DNA of 64,000 nucleotides from an uncultured Desulfobacter sp. (GTDB taxonomy: Bacteria; Desulfobacterota; Desulfobacteria; Desulfobacterales; Desulfobacteraceae): positions 1,124,501 to 1,188,500 of the forward strand of contig NZ_OY781882.1 of the NCBI RefSeq assembly GCF_963677125.1. Reading direction: 5' to 3'. Below the pieces are notes generated by a model that was not told the DNA's origin, made no database searches, and saw nothing but the letters and a program-made list of their open reading frames with translations. Positions 27,084-35,090 of this stretch are shown here, piece after piece. Made by a program: the position numbers and the translations under genes. Position 1 is the stretch's first letter, and every line of letters starts with the position of its first letter.

Positions 27084-27737
27084 CTATTGTATCTTTTTGC
27101 TATGGCTGATTTCCGACACATATATGCCGCTGGCATTGTTGATGATTTCTTGTTGTGTTTCTGGAAGCTTGCGCTTGATGATAAGATTGGCTTGAAAAGA
27201 ATTCCGGGAGCGCTCAACGCCTTTATGTGTGCGCTCTATTTCTGTCCATTCCACCAGCCATGTTTCTCCGCTGACATACAGGGGCAAAGCCATGATCCGC
27301 ACTTCCACCAATTTTTCTTCGCTGGAAATGTATGGATTATTGTCTGCATACCATTTAGCCAGGATTCTTTTTGCAGCACCAATTGACATGAAACTGGATT
27401 GCTTGATGTATTTTTCCTGCAGGGCGATATCAGCCGTGACGGTCCGCCAGGCCGTGATAAACTGGCCCAAGCTGTATTGAATCATCTCCTGGCTGGTCTC
27501 AAGCTTTTTGGCCATATGTCCGCCACTGATCCGTCCTGCCCGGTCAACCTCAACCATGTACGGGACCACTTTTTGTTGTCTTAGCTGTATGATATTTGCC
27601 GTGGAAAGCAGAATCGCGACAATCGAAGCAAGCAAGGCAAACCACCGCCAAAGGTTTCTTTCCTGGATAAAAGATCCATACACTTCAGCCCATGCCTGCC
27701 GTCCGGCGAGATAATGGTTTTGAATTTCTTTTGACAT
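27084..27737 (-). CDS. trbF: VirB8/TrbF-type inner-membrane protein
   Basis: The protein has 217 residues with a short cytoplasmic N-terminus (GRQAWAEVYGSFIQERNLWR), one membrane helix (about 32-50), and a periplasmic NTF2-like domain with VPYMVEVDRAGRI near 58-70 and a terminal GIYVSEIS. This is the VirB8 pattern. It bridges inner-membrane and periplasmic parts of the channel. It ends 11 bases before the start of trbG. Confidence 0.9.
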   Translation of the reverse strand: MSKEIQNHYLAGRQAWAEVYGSFIQERNLWRWFALLASIVAILLSTANIIQLRQQKVVPYMVEVDRAGRISGGHMAKKLETSQEMIQYSLGQFITAWRTVTADIALQEKYIKQSSFMSIGAAKRILAKWYADNNPYISSEEKLVEVRIMALPLYVSGETWLVEWTEIERTHKGVERSRNSFQANLIIKRKLPETQQEIINNASGIYVSEISHSKKIQ

Positions 27738-28772
27738 TTATTTCTCCTCTTTAGGTTTTACGGCTTTTGCGATGGCCTCCAAGGCGCCGCTCCTTGCTCC
27801 ACTGAATGCACCAGCCATACCGCCGCCACCGGCAGCACCGGCGGCGGCACCGACACCCATGGAGGCCGCACCTGCCGCCATACCTGCACCTGCCGCCATA
27901 GCTCCGGTCATGGCTCCGGCACTACTCCCACTGTGCAAGGTGACCATTCGAGACATAGCGTCAGGTAAAGTTTTGACCAGGAATGCAAGAATTATGAATG
28001 AAGCGGTTATAACCAAAACTTCGGTAATATCGCTAAAAGAATAACTAACCATGTCAGCAAGGAAGGCTGCCAAAATATAGATAAGACATTTAATCGTGAA
28101 TAGCTTAAGTCCAACGCCAAGAGAATATTTCAAGAAGCTGGTGGCAAACCCACGAGTTGTTGTAAGTCCGCCAAAACCGAAGAGCAAAATTCCTAAATTG
28201 AGAACAATCCAAGCCTCACAAAGGATTAGGAGATACATACCGTAAATTAAAGCGGAACAAAGAAGAGTGGCAATAATACAAAGTCCAATTAACGGGGCTT
28301 TCAATGCTCCGAACAAAGATATTGGAGCTGACATATTATCTGCAATTGTAAGGCTTTGGACAAAGACCATAGCCGCACTTTCACTACCACCAGCAACCTC
28401 AACGCTTAAACCAATCATTCCTGTAATCAGTTTCTCCGCCCAATCTTGGCCATAAACTATTAGACAGAAAAAAACAGATCCAAAAAAAGTTGCTTTTACA
28501 AGATCTTCTATGACATCCTGTAAAGTAGATTGCTTAAGGCCTAGTTTTAAAGCCATCCAGGTTAATTGGATCACAAGCATGACCTTTAATAACCAAAAAG
28601 CATGGCTTTTTAGATTTTCGCCCCAAGTAGTGCCGACGTCGTGATATTTCAATATTATTCGTTGGATTATGCTTTGATCGACGGTCGAAGCGGCTGCATT
28701 CCCATTGAAAAATAGCAATAATATTGATATGAACAACAAATAAGAAAAAAGGTTCATAGGAGTTTTTTTCAT
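27738..28772 (-). CDS. trbL: VirB6/TrbL-type polytopic inner-membrane channel protein
   Basis: The protein has about 344 residues with a signal-like first helix, several further membrane helices (to about residue 270) and a Gly/Ala/Met-rich tail (about 285-325) ending in charged residues, as is usual for TrbL. The start is uncertain. ATG at 28772 gives a classical signal peptide (MKKTPMNLFSY) but has no ribosome site; ATG at 28790 has GGAG nine bases before it. The start at 28772 shares the palindrome CATG with the ATG of the opposite-strand ORF at 28771. The first two thirds of the gene look more AT-rich than the neighbouring trb genes. Confidence 0.85.
   Translation of the reverse strand: MKKTPMNLFSYLLFISILLLFFNGNAAASTVDQSIIQRIILKYHDVGTTWGENLKSHAFWLLKVMLVIQLTWMALKLGLKQSTLQDVIEDLVKATFFGSVFFCLIVYGQDWAEKLITGMIGLSVEVAGGSESAAMVFVQSLTIADNMSAPISLFGALKAPLIGLCIIATLLCSALIYGMYLLILCEAWIVLNLGILLFGFGGLTTTRGFATSFLKYSLGVGLKLFTIKCLIYILAAFLADMVSYSFSDITEVLVITASFIILAFLVKTLPDAMSRMVTLHSGSSAGAMTGAMAAGAGMAAGAASMGVGAAAGAAGGGGMAGAFSGARSGALEAIAKAVKPKEEK
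28705..28733 (+). promoter_or_regulatory. Candidate promoter for the plus-strand TrbK-like ORF
   Basis: TTGAAA (28705-28710) and TATGAA (28728-28733) are 17 bases apart on the plus strand, inside the 5' part of trbL and about 35 bases before the ORF start. It is the only promoter-like pair I see for this isolated plus-strand gene. Confidence 0.3.
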
Positions 28773-28935
28773 GTCTAAAAAAATGATCATTTTGACCATC
28801 TCCATCGTTATCGCCATTAGTATCAGTGTTAGTCTCTATATTGGCGTATCCAATAATCCCCAACCCAAACAGGAATATAAAGATACTGTAGGAGTGGAAG
28901 TAGATCCGAATATTTTACCGGAACAATTCAGGTAA
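28771..28935 (+). CDS. TrbK-like small membrane-anchored protein on the opposite strand (candidate entry-exclusion protein)
   Basis: This 54-residue ORF has a good AGGAG ribosome site eight bases upstream. The protein begins MSKKMIIL, has one hydrophobic helix (about 5-25) and a polar tail ending ILPEQFR. TrbK of Ti and RP4 plasmids is a small membrane or lipoprotein encoded between trbJ and trbL, which is exactly this slot. Here, however, the ORF is on the plus strand. Its ATG overlaps the possible trbL ATG (CATG), and its stop overlaps the trbJ stop by 21 bases in a palindrome. No lipobox Cys is present. Size and position support the call; sequence identity to TrbK is not established. Confidence 0.5.
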   Translation: MSKKMIILTISIVIAISISVSLYIGVSNNPQPKQEYKDTVGVEVDPNILPEQFR

Positions 28936-29673
28936 AATATCTGCCTTCATATCCACACCTGTTGACTGTTCCCGCTCTTCTTCCGCTTCAAGCTGTTTTT
29001 CTTCGTTTTGTTTTTGGGCGGATTCGGCTGCTTGAGCCTGCACATAATTAGCCAGCAACGCTCTTGTTTGTCTCATTTCATGGACGGTGAGGGCGTTGAT
29101 CTGGTTGCCGGCCTCAATCGCCTGCTGTCTGCCTTCTTTGGTTGATAGAAGGTCATCTAAATAACTGTCAAAATCACCTGAATCCTGCAGGTCTTGTAAT
29201 TGCTGGCCGGAGAGTCGAAAATTTGACTGCAAAATATTGTCCACTTTTTCTGCAGCCTTCTTAAACTGGTTTTGCTTTGTCGCTATCCGATCTTTCATCA
29301 ACACCCCATCAACCTTAATATCTTCAAGCTCAGGCCAGGTATCCGTAAAAATAGTATAGAGAGCATCCATATCGGCCTTGTAAGAGTTCAAACGGTTCAC
29401 ATTGGCAACCGCTACCCTCATTTGAGATTGAAGGTTGGAAGCAAGGTTGCTAGGCAGGTTCATGGTGTTGGTGATGGCATTTTCTGTCTGCTTAACAAGT
29501 TGTTCGTATTGTTTAATTTCTTCTGCTAACTGTTCGATGTCTTTGATATATTCCAGGGCTTGTGTGAATAAATTGGAGCAATTGAGACAGGTAACAGGAA
29601 TGCCGGCCATAGAGACATTGACAAAGGTAATAACGGACAATAAAGCGATTGTGGTTTTAATTTTGTTTTTCAT
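28915..29673 (-). CDS. trbJ: TrbJ-like (VirB5-type) pilus-associated protein
   Basis: The protein has 252 residues with a signal peptide (about 1-23, ending VSMAG). A short Cys pair follows (VTCLNCSNLF), then a long helical region with coiled-coil character (EQLAEEIKQYEQLVKQTENA). The C-terminal third is Gln/Glu-rich. This is the TrbJ pattern, and the gene lies between trbE and trbL, as in Ti-type trb operons. The 3' end lies in a palindrome (28910-28940), so that it ends in ILPELFR, almost the same as the ending of the convergent ORF. Confidence 0.88.
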   Translation of the reverse strand: MKNKIKTTIALLSVITFVNVSMAGIPVTCLNCSNLFTQALEYIKDIEQLAEEIKQYEQLVKQTENAITNTMNLPSNLASNLQSQMRVAVANVNRLNSYKADMDALYTIFTDTWPELEDIKVDGVLMKDRIATKQNQFKKAAEKVDNILQSNFRLSGQQLQDLQDSGDFDSYLDDLLSTKEGRQQAIEAGNQINALTVHEMRQTRALLANYVQAQAAESAQKQNEEKQLEAEEEREQSTGVDMKADILPELFR

Positions 29674-29684
29674 TTTGAAGTTCC

Positions 29685-31478
29685 TTAAATTTTAGGGAGT
29701 TTAATACTTCTGGCATGCAGCCAGTGTTTCGGCCATTCAGGGCCGTACTCATTTATTAAGTTCTTAATTGCGGCAATGTCTTCTTTGCCTGAGACTCCGG
29801 CAAATGACAGGGCCAGGGGGGATAAAGATAAATTGATCAGGCGGCAACCCAGCGAAGAGGTCACGTAATATTCACGTTTTGGCCGGGCTTGTGCGATGAT
29901 TTGGACCTGGGTGGAATTGAGGCCCAGACCATGGTAAAGTCCCTTTTGCGTGTCTTTTCCTGCATCCTGGTTTGGTAAAAATATTTTGGTTGGGCAGCTT
30001 TCCGACAGCACATCTAAAAGGCCTGAATTTTTGGCATCAGAAAGACTTTGTGTGGCAAGGACAACCGCACAATTAGCCTTTCTGAGCACTTTTAACCATT
30101 CCCGTATTTTTTGCTGAAAAACAGGATGTCCCAGCATGATCCAGGCTTCATCCAGGATCAGTATGCTTGGCTGCCCTTTAAAAGCTTTTTCTATGCGATG
30201 AAAAATATACAAAAGCACCGGAATTAAGTTCTCTTCGCCAAGATTCATTAACTCTTCGATTTCAAACACTGTATAATTTTCCAGGGTCATTGAATCGGCA
30301 GGCGCATCAAGAAGTTTTCCCATAGCTCCCTGATTTGTATAATGCTGGATCGCCTCTTTGAGTTCCTGGTGCTGTATATAATGATACAGGTTGCTTAAGG
30401 TGCGGTGCTGATCCGGAGAATTTCTGATCTGCGTAACAGCATCATGTATGGCTGTTCGGTGCTCGGGCTTGATATCAACTTTTTGCAACTTGGCCAGGGT
30501 GGTTATCCAATCTTCAGCCCAGGCTTGTTCAGCATCCGTATCAATATATTTCAAAGGGCAAAAAGCAAGCCGACTGTCATCACCGGTAATGTGATAATGG
30601 GTGCCGCTTGCGGCAGAGACTAAAGGAAACATTGACAATCCCTTATCAAATGCAAAAATACACGCATCCTTATAACGCCGGAACTGAGCTGCAATCATGG
30701 CCAACAAAACGGATTTACCCGCTCCGGTAGGACCAAAAATCAGGGTATGGCCTAAATCCCCGATGTGCAGATTCAACCGGAAAGGGGTTGCGCCGTCTGT
30801 AGCGGCATACATCAGTGGTGGAGAACCAGGCGGGTAAAAAGGGCAGGGGGCTTTAGCTGATCCGGCATATATTGTGGACAATGGTAAAATGTCGGCAAGA
30901 TTCAGACTGTGCAAAATAATGCGGCGCAGGTTGGAATAATTGTTGGCCGGATGGGTTCCAAGCCAGCCTTCCAGGGCGTTAAGGGTTTCTACCCGGGCAG
31001 CAAAGCCTTGGGACAAAATCACTTTTCGGATATCCCTGGTTTGCGTCAGTAACAACTCTTTATCGTCATTTAACAGAATGATGTTTCCGGAAAAATAACC
31101 AAACCCGACAAACCCGGATTGATTAATTAAGTAGGCTTCCTCCGCATCTTCGGCCATCAAGGCGGCATCTTTGTTTGGCTTTGCCTTGGCGTTATTCAAA
31201 AGCTTGTCAAAGAAACCAATAATTTTTTGAGACCAGCCCTTCCGGTAATTTTCTATCTGCTGCAAGGCTGTCCATTGATCCATACAGATATAACGGGTGT
31301 TAAACCGGTACGGTATAGACAAACTGTCTAACCCGGACAGCATCATTGGGTAGGATTCTGCAGGAAAACCATCAATGGCAACGACACTTATATATTTATC
31401 CGCGATTTTCGGGACTATACCGCCTGTGACATCTTGGGAAGATAAAAGATAATCAAGATACATAGGAATTTTCGGCAA
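29685..31478 (-). pseudogene. trbE: VirB4/TrbE secretion ATPase, C-terminal fragment (interrupted by ISAs1-type element)
   Basis: The open frame from a TTG at 31478 encodes 597 residues with Walker A (FGPTGAGKSVLLAMIAAQ) near 245 and Walker B (SILILDEAWIML) near 435, the ATPase half of TrbE. Its true coding sequence continues upstream to 31502, where the target duplication and the insertion sequence begin. The other half is at 32845-33750. Joined without the IS, the protein would read NFIVTGERHKIKLPKIPMYL across the junction and be about 904 residues long. The fragment has no evident ribosome site, so it is probably not made. Without VirB4 the element should be unable to transfer by itself. 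Confidence 0.93.
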
Positions 31479-31502
31479 TTTTATTTTGTGGCGTTCCCCC
31501 GT

Positions 31503-31512
31503 GACAATAAAG
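31503..31512. repeat. Target-site duplication, left copy
   Basis: GACAATAAAG directly precedes the left inverted repeat of the insertion sequence and recurs at 32854-32863. Confidence 0.95.
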
Positions 31513-31650
31513 CAGGGCTATCGCATGTAAAAAAATGGCAGGCATTCTGTGGGTTTTAGGAAAAAAGTTAGCATTTCATAACATACATGACGTAACTATT
31601 TGATTTTAAAAGGAATATTTTTCGCTAGATTTTTCGTTTAATTTGTAGTA

Positions 31651-31685
31651 CCCATTGGCAACAAAAACAAGGAGTTGCCAATGGG
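31651..31685 (+). promoter_or_regulatory. Hairpin that sequesters the transposase start codon
   Basis: CCCATTGGCAAC (31651-31662) pairs perfectly with GTTGCCAATGGG (31674-31685) around an 11-base loop. The ribosome site AAGGAG begins in the loop and runs into the stem by one base, and the ATG (31681-31683) lies in the 3' arm of the stem. Transcripts entering from outside the element would fold and block translation; a promoter inside the hairpin would escape. This is inference from the sequence. Confidence 0.65.
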
Positions 31686-32796
31686 TAAAAACAACATAAA
31701 TAAATACTTTGAGACGATTGAAGATCATAGGCACCACAACAAGCTCCATAAATTAATTGATGTGATTATTATTGCAATATGTGGCGTTGTCGCAGGGGCC
31801 GATACCTACGAACAAATTGAAAATTTTGGAAAAAAGCGAAAGAGATGGCTTTCAAAATTCCTGGAATTGCCATATGGGATCCCATCACATGATACCTTTG
31901 ACCGAATTTTTGAAAGGATGAACCCACAAGAATTTCAAAATAGTTTCAAAAACTGGATTGCCTCTGTAGCCAAACAAACCAAAGGCCAGGTTGTGGCGAT
32001 AGACGGAAAAACCCTGAGACGCTCTCATAACAGATCTGAGGATAAAAAAGCCATCCATATGATTAGTGCCTGGGCAACTGCAAATCAGGTAGTTCTCGGG
32101 CAACTAAAAACGGAAGAAAAATCCAATGAAATAACCGCCATTCCCTATCTTTTAAAGTTGCTTGATCTATCCGGTTGCATAGTCACCATTGATGCCATGG
32201 GGACACAGAAAAAAATTGCGGAAACCATAATTGACAGTAATTGTGACTACATTCTGGCATTAAAAGAAAACCACAAGACCCTTTATGAAAATACAGTCCG
32301 TTTTTTTGACCACATGAACAATATGAAAGAAGAGGGATACTGTTTCGATGAATATGAAACAGTAGATGGTGGGCATGGACGCATTGAGACCCGTAGGAAT
32401 GTCATAACCCGTGATATTGATTGGCTTGATGACAAAGAAAATTGGCCTGGTTTAAAATCTTTGGGGATGGTTGAAAGCACCCGGAATGTTAACGGGGAAG
32501 TAAGTTGTGACAGGCGTTATTATATATCCAGTCTTGATTGTACTGCGCAGGTATTTGGAACTTCTGTCAGAAGTCATTGGGGAATTGAGAATTCACTTCA
32601 CTGGGTATTGGATATCGCTTTCCGGGAAGATGAGAGCAGGATACGGAAAGGATTCGGGCCGGAGAACTTTGCGGCAATTCGGCATATTGCCTTAAATCTG
32701 CTTAAAGAAAATAAAAGTTTTAAAGGGAGCATCAAGTCAAAAAGATTGAATGCGGCAATGGATACACAGTATTTGGAGGACGTGATGTTTGCATGA
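31681..32796 (+). CDS. ISAs1-family DDE transposase
   Basis: The protein has 371 residues. The start is the ATG at 31681, with AAGGAG six bases upstream; a TTG at 31675 is also in frame but lies in the same hairpin. Family blocks are FETIEDHRHHNKLHKLIDV at the N-terminus, VVAIDGKTLRRS (about residue 105, first catalytic Asp), VTIDAMGTQKKIA (about 173, second Asp), and RSHWGIENSLHWVLDIAFREDESRIR near 305-330 with the catalytic Glu. Length and blocks are complete, so the transposase is probably active. Confidence 0.96.
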   Translation: MGKNNINKYFETIEDHRHHNKLHKLIDVIIIAICGVVAGADTYEQIENFGKKRKRWLSKFLELPYGIPSHDTFDRIFERMNPQEFQNSFKNWIASVAKQTKGQVVAIDGKTLRRSHNRSEDKKAIHMISAWATANQVVLGQLKTEEKSNEITAIPYLLKLLDLSGCIVTIDAMGTQKKIAETIIDSNCDYILALKENHKTLYENTVRFFDHMNNMKEEGYCFDEYETVDGGHGRIETRRNVITRDIDWLDDKENWPGLKSLGMVESTRNVNGEVSCDRRYYISSLDCTAQVFGTSVRSHWGIENSLHWVLDIAFREDESRIRKGFGPENFAAIRHIALNLLKENKSFKGSIKSKRLNAAMDTQYLEDVMFA

Positions 32797-32844
32797 CTGG
32801 TAGATAACGCCAGGATCATAGGCCACTTAGAATTTTTACATGCG

Positions 32845-33750
32845 TTAGCCCTGGACAATAAAGTTGATAATTTCCAAAAGTTCTGAATATATGCCATTTT
32901 GGGAGAATATATCCTTGAGTTTTTGAAGCCGAAAAGATAACGAGAGCCTATCCTCGATTTCAACCAGATTATTTTGAAAGGTTTTTAATGCCTTAACACC
33001 GGGATCATCACCTTTTTTTCTCTGGTGTTCATCCTTTTCTTCTGTATATAAAAAGGAATCCATTTTCTGCGCGGATATATCCGGCTTCCAAGTTATAAAA
33101 AGATAATGGGTAGTACGAAAATGCTTTCCTTTCTTAAAATAGATCCGCCGTTCATCATCAATGGCCCTGGTGATTTTGTCAGGGAAATGATTTTCATTTT
33201 TATCAGGATAATAATCTTCCGGGCTCCGGATACAGTCAAAATGCAGGGTGAACCCATCGCCTAAATTTTTTAATGATGCGGATATAGAAGTCGAAAAATT
33301 TTCTAATTCCGTATCGGTTGAACTGTCCGTGTCCCGGGTTGTTATTTCATAACCCACCAGGAACGAACCGTTTTTACAAAGGATAACCCCGTTATCCGCC
33401 ATCACGGCATACTGCAAAAGGCTTTGCAGGCCCTTCTCTTTTCTGCTCATGGCATCGTAATGGGTAGATTTATGGGGTAACTGTGGGCTGTCTTTGGCCG
33501 GATAGAATTTCTTGTGCCTTATATGCTGACGGAAGACCTTTGAAAGGATCGGCTCTTTTTTATTTGCTTTCCTGGCCAGGGTAAATCCGACCGACAGAAT
33601 TATCAGACCGATCAGTATCTGCCATGGGCGGTTGCCGCTGGATACAATCAGTACGCCGGCGGCAATACCTATGGGAAAAAGCAAATCCCGTTCTATGCCC
33701 ATGATCAGGTCTGCACGATGCAGAGACCGATGTATTGCGATCCGTCTCAT
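32845..33750 (-). pseudogene. trbE: TrbD-TrbE (VirB3-VirB4) fusion, N-terminal fragment
   Basis: The first 80 or so residues form a TrbD/VirB3-like part: an RRIAIHRSLHRADLIMGIER start and two adjacent membrane segments near 22-55. It is fused in frame to the N-terminal domain of TrbE/VirB4. The frame runs through the target duplication into the right end of the insertion sequence and stops after two IS-encoded residues, giving ...FIVQG. So 299 codons are native. Its ATG shares one base with the trbC stop (TAATG). VirB3-VirB4 fusions are known in several secretion systems. The fragment may be translated but has no ATPase motifs. Confidence 0.92.
32854..32863. repeat. Target-site duplication, right copy
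   Basis: GACAATAAAG follows the right inverted repeat directly and is identical to 31503-31512. Confidence 0.95.
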
Positions 33751-34070
33751 TAGATTAATGCTCCGGTGCCGAATGTGAACAGCGTATCAATGATCGGTTC
33801 CGCCAGGGCCAATACTGAGATGATACAGACCACCACCAGGAACCCCTTTGTCATGCCGTCCAAATCGTCTTTCTTGAACCACATCACAAACGCAGCAGCT
33901 AAAATCATCAGTATTGCAACGGACTTGGCCCACGGCCCGCGTAAGGTTTCCATCAAGGTTTCTGCAGGTGTTTCAAATTCTGAAATAGTTGATGCGAAAA
34001 CAGAATCAACAAATGTAATAACGCCAAAAAAAAGAAAGGTTGGTATAAGTAACGGTAAATACTTTTTCAT
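33750..34070 (-). CDS. trbC: TrbC/VirB2-type pilin precursor
   Basis: The protein has 106 residues with a signal peptide (about 1-27, ending SVFAST), then two hydrophobic helices (about 47-65 and 75-100) separated by a short charged loop (WFKKDDLDGMTKG). This is the standard VirB2/TrbC architecture. In IncP systems TraF trims and cyclises the pilin, and a traF gene is present in this element. It is translationally coupled to trbD-E. Confidence 0.88.
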   Translation of the reverse strand: MKKYLPLLIPTFLFFGVITFVDSVFASTISEFETPAETLMETLRGPWAKSVAILMILAAAFVMWFKKDDLDGMTKGFLVVVCIISVLALAEPIIDTLFTFGTGALI

Positions 34071-34085
34071 TCCTAAAACTCCTCT

Positions 34086-34346
34086 TTAAATAATCAATTG
34101 AATTGACAGACCTATAATGATGCCGAAAAGCACGGCTATCGCTATATTCAGTGCATTTGTTTTTTTGTTCACCTCCTTGATTCTTTCTTTGAATTTTTCT
34201 GCAAGAATCTCTTGCTGGTCAGAAAGTCTTTGTGAGTATTCTTCGGCCATAAGTTCACACACAGTGGCAACGATCCAGACCGGATCATTGTCACCCACTG
34301 TCATTTTGTGCCTTTTGGCTATCTCTGCCTGGATTTTGTTTTTCAT
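34086..34346 (-). CDS. traM: TraM-like small membrane protein
   Basis: The protein has 86 residues. The N-terminal part, EIAKRHKMTVGDNDPVWIV, matches the DDP-type block of TraM in IncP plasmids. A helical middle and one C-terminal membrane helix (about 66-85) follow. It comes directly after traL with a four-base overlap, as in the traK-traL-traM order of RP4. It is shorter than RP4 TraM. TraM is needed for efficient transfer in IncP plasmids, but its mechanism is not well known. Confidence 0.65.
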   Translation of the reverse strand: MKNKIQAEIAKRHKMTVGDNDPVWIVATVCELMAEEYSQRLSDQQEILAEKFKERIKEVNKKTNALNIAIAVLFGIIIGLSIQLII

Positions 34347-35080
34347 TCCTGCTGTTCCTGGGCATCAATGATCAGGCCGGATTCATCCAGGATGTTCCAG
34401 ATTTCATCCCTGGCTATTTTAAGCCGCTGTTTAGCCATGACGTTGAATTTGCCTGAATTGACTGCCTGGGCAAATGTCAGCCGGGACTTGAGCATCAGCT
34501 CCAGATCATAGCCAAAGGTTTCTTTTTTATACGTGGGCAAAACAATGGTGGTGCCACCCTGGTCCCGGTTGGCCTTTGCCAGTTTGTGGTTTTCAAAATC
34601 AATTTGCCCGAAGAAAGGATTTACCCATATTGTTATGGGGGTATCCGGAAAACCGTCCATCAACGATGCAAGTCCCTGGATGGTATCTCCCTCGGCCTGG
34701 CCGCCGGTGATCAAGGTATGCAACGTAAGGTGATGACCACTGTCTTTCAGAAAATCGGCAACATTATTTTCCGACATGTAAGCAGCCAGGGGAACAAATG
34801 TACTGGCGCCGCTGTCAACAACAGCAAATGCCTCATCCGGTAACTGGATTAATTTTTCTATCATCGTGTCAAACAACCGGCTGTTAATGGAATCCCCCTC
34901 CATGATTTCTATCTTGGTCGCCTTTAATGCTTCGTAGGCTGTCAGGGTTGCGTTAACCGGATCAGCGTCCAGGCATGCCAGCAACTGGTCTCTGTCAACC
35001 AGATATTGACTTAAAAGACTGGCTGTAAAACTTTTGCCAACACCGCCCTTGCCCTGCAGGATCATATTTATTGATGCCAT
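34343..35080 (-). CDS. traL: TraL, ParA/MinD-like ATPase of the transfer region
   Basis: I choose ATG 35080, which follows an AAAGGGG ribosome site and gives 245 residues starting MASINMILQGKGGVGKS; the frame is open further upstream to 35155. The deviant Walker A, GKGGVGKS, and blocks such as LDADPVNATLTAYEAL and ITGGQAEGDTIQG match TraL of RP4, which has the same opening. It is a cytoplasmic P-loop ATPase that may place or stabilise the transfer apparatus. Its position between TraK-like and TraM-like genes matches IncP plasmids. Confidence 0.85.
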   Translation of the reverse strand: MASINMILQGKGGVGKSFTASLLSQYLVDRDQLLACLDADPVNATLTAYEALKATKIEIMEGDSINSRLFDTMIEKLIQLPDEAFAVVDSGASTFVPLAAYMSENNVADFLKDSGHHLTLHTLITGGQAEGDTIQGLASLMDGFPDTPITIWVNPFFGQIDFENHKLAKANRDQGGTTIVLPTYKKETFGYDLELMLKSRLTFAQAVNSGKFNVMAKQRLKIARDEIWNILDESGLIIDAQEQQE

Positions 35081-35090
35081 TTTTTCCCCT

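Larger units (their letters stand above)
31513..32853 (+). mobile_element. ISAs1-family insertion sequence inside trbE
   Basis: The element is 1341 bp. The left end reads CAGGGCTATCGCATGTAAAA. The right end, read inward on the other strand, is CAGGGCTAACGCATGTAAAA, giving 21-bp terminal inverted repeats with one mismatch. A 10-bp duplication, GACAATAAAG, flanks it. It carries one intact transposase gene. All parts needed for movement seem present. The near-perfect ends and perfect duplication suggest a recent insertion. Removing the element plus one duplicate (1351 bp) restores the trbDE frame. Confidence 0.97.

Noticed and set aside
27738..28817. Start of trbL at 28817
   Set aside because: It would add 15 hydrophobic residues ahead of an apparent signal peptide and has no ribosome site; 28772 or 28790 is more likely.
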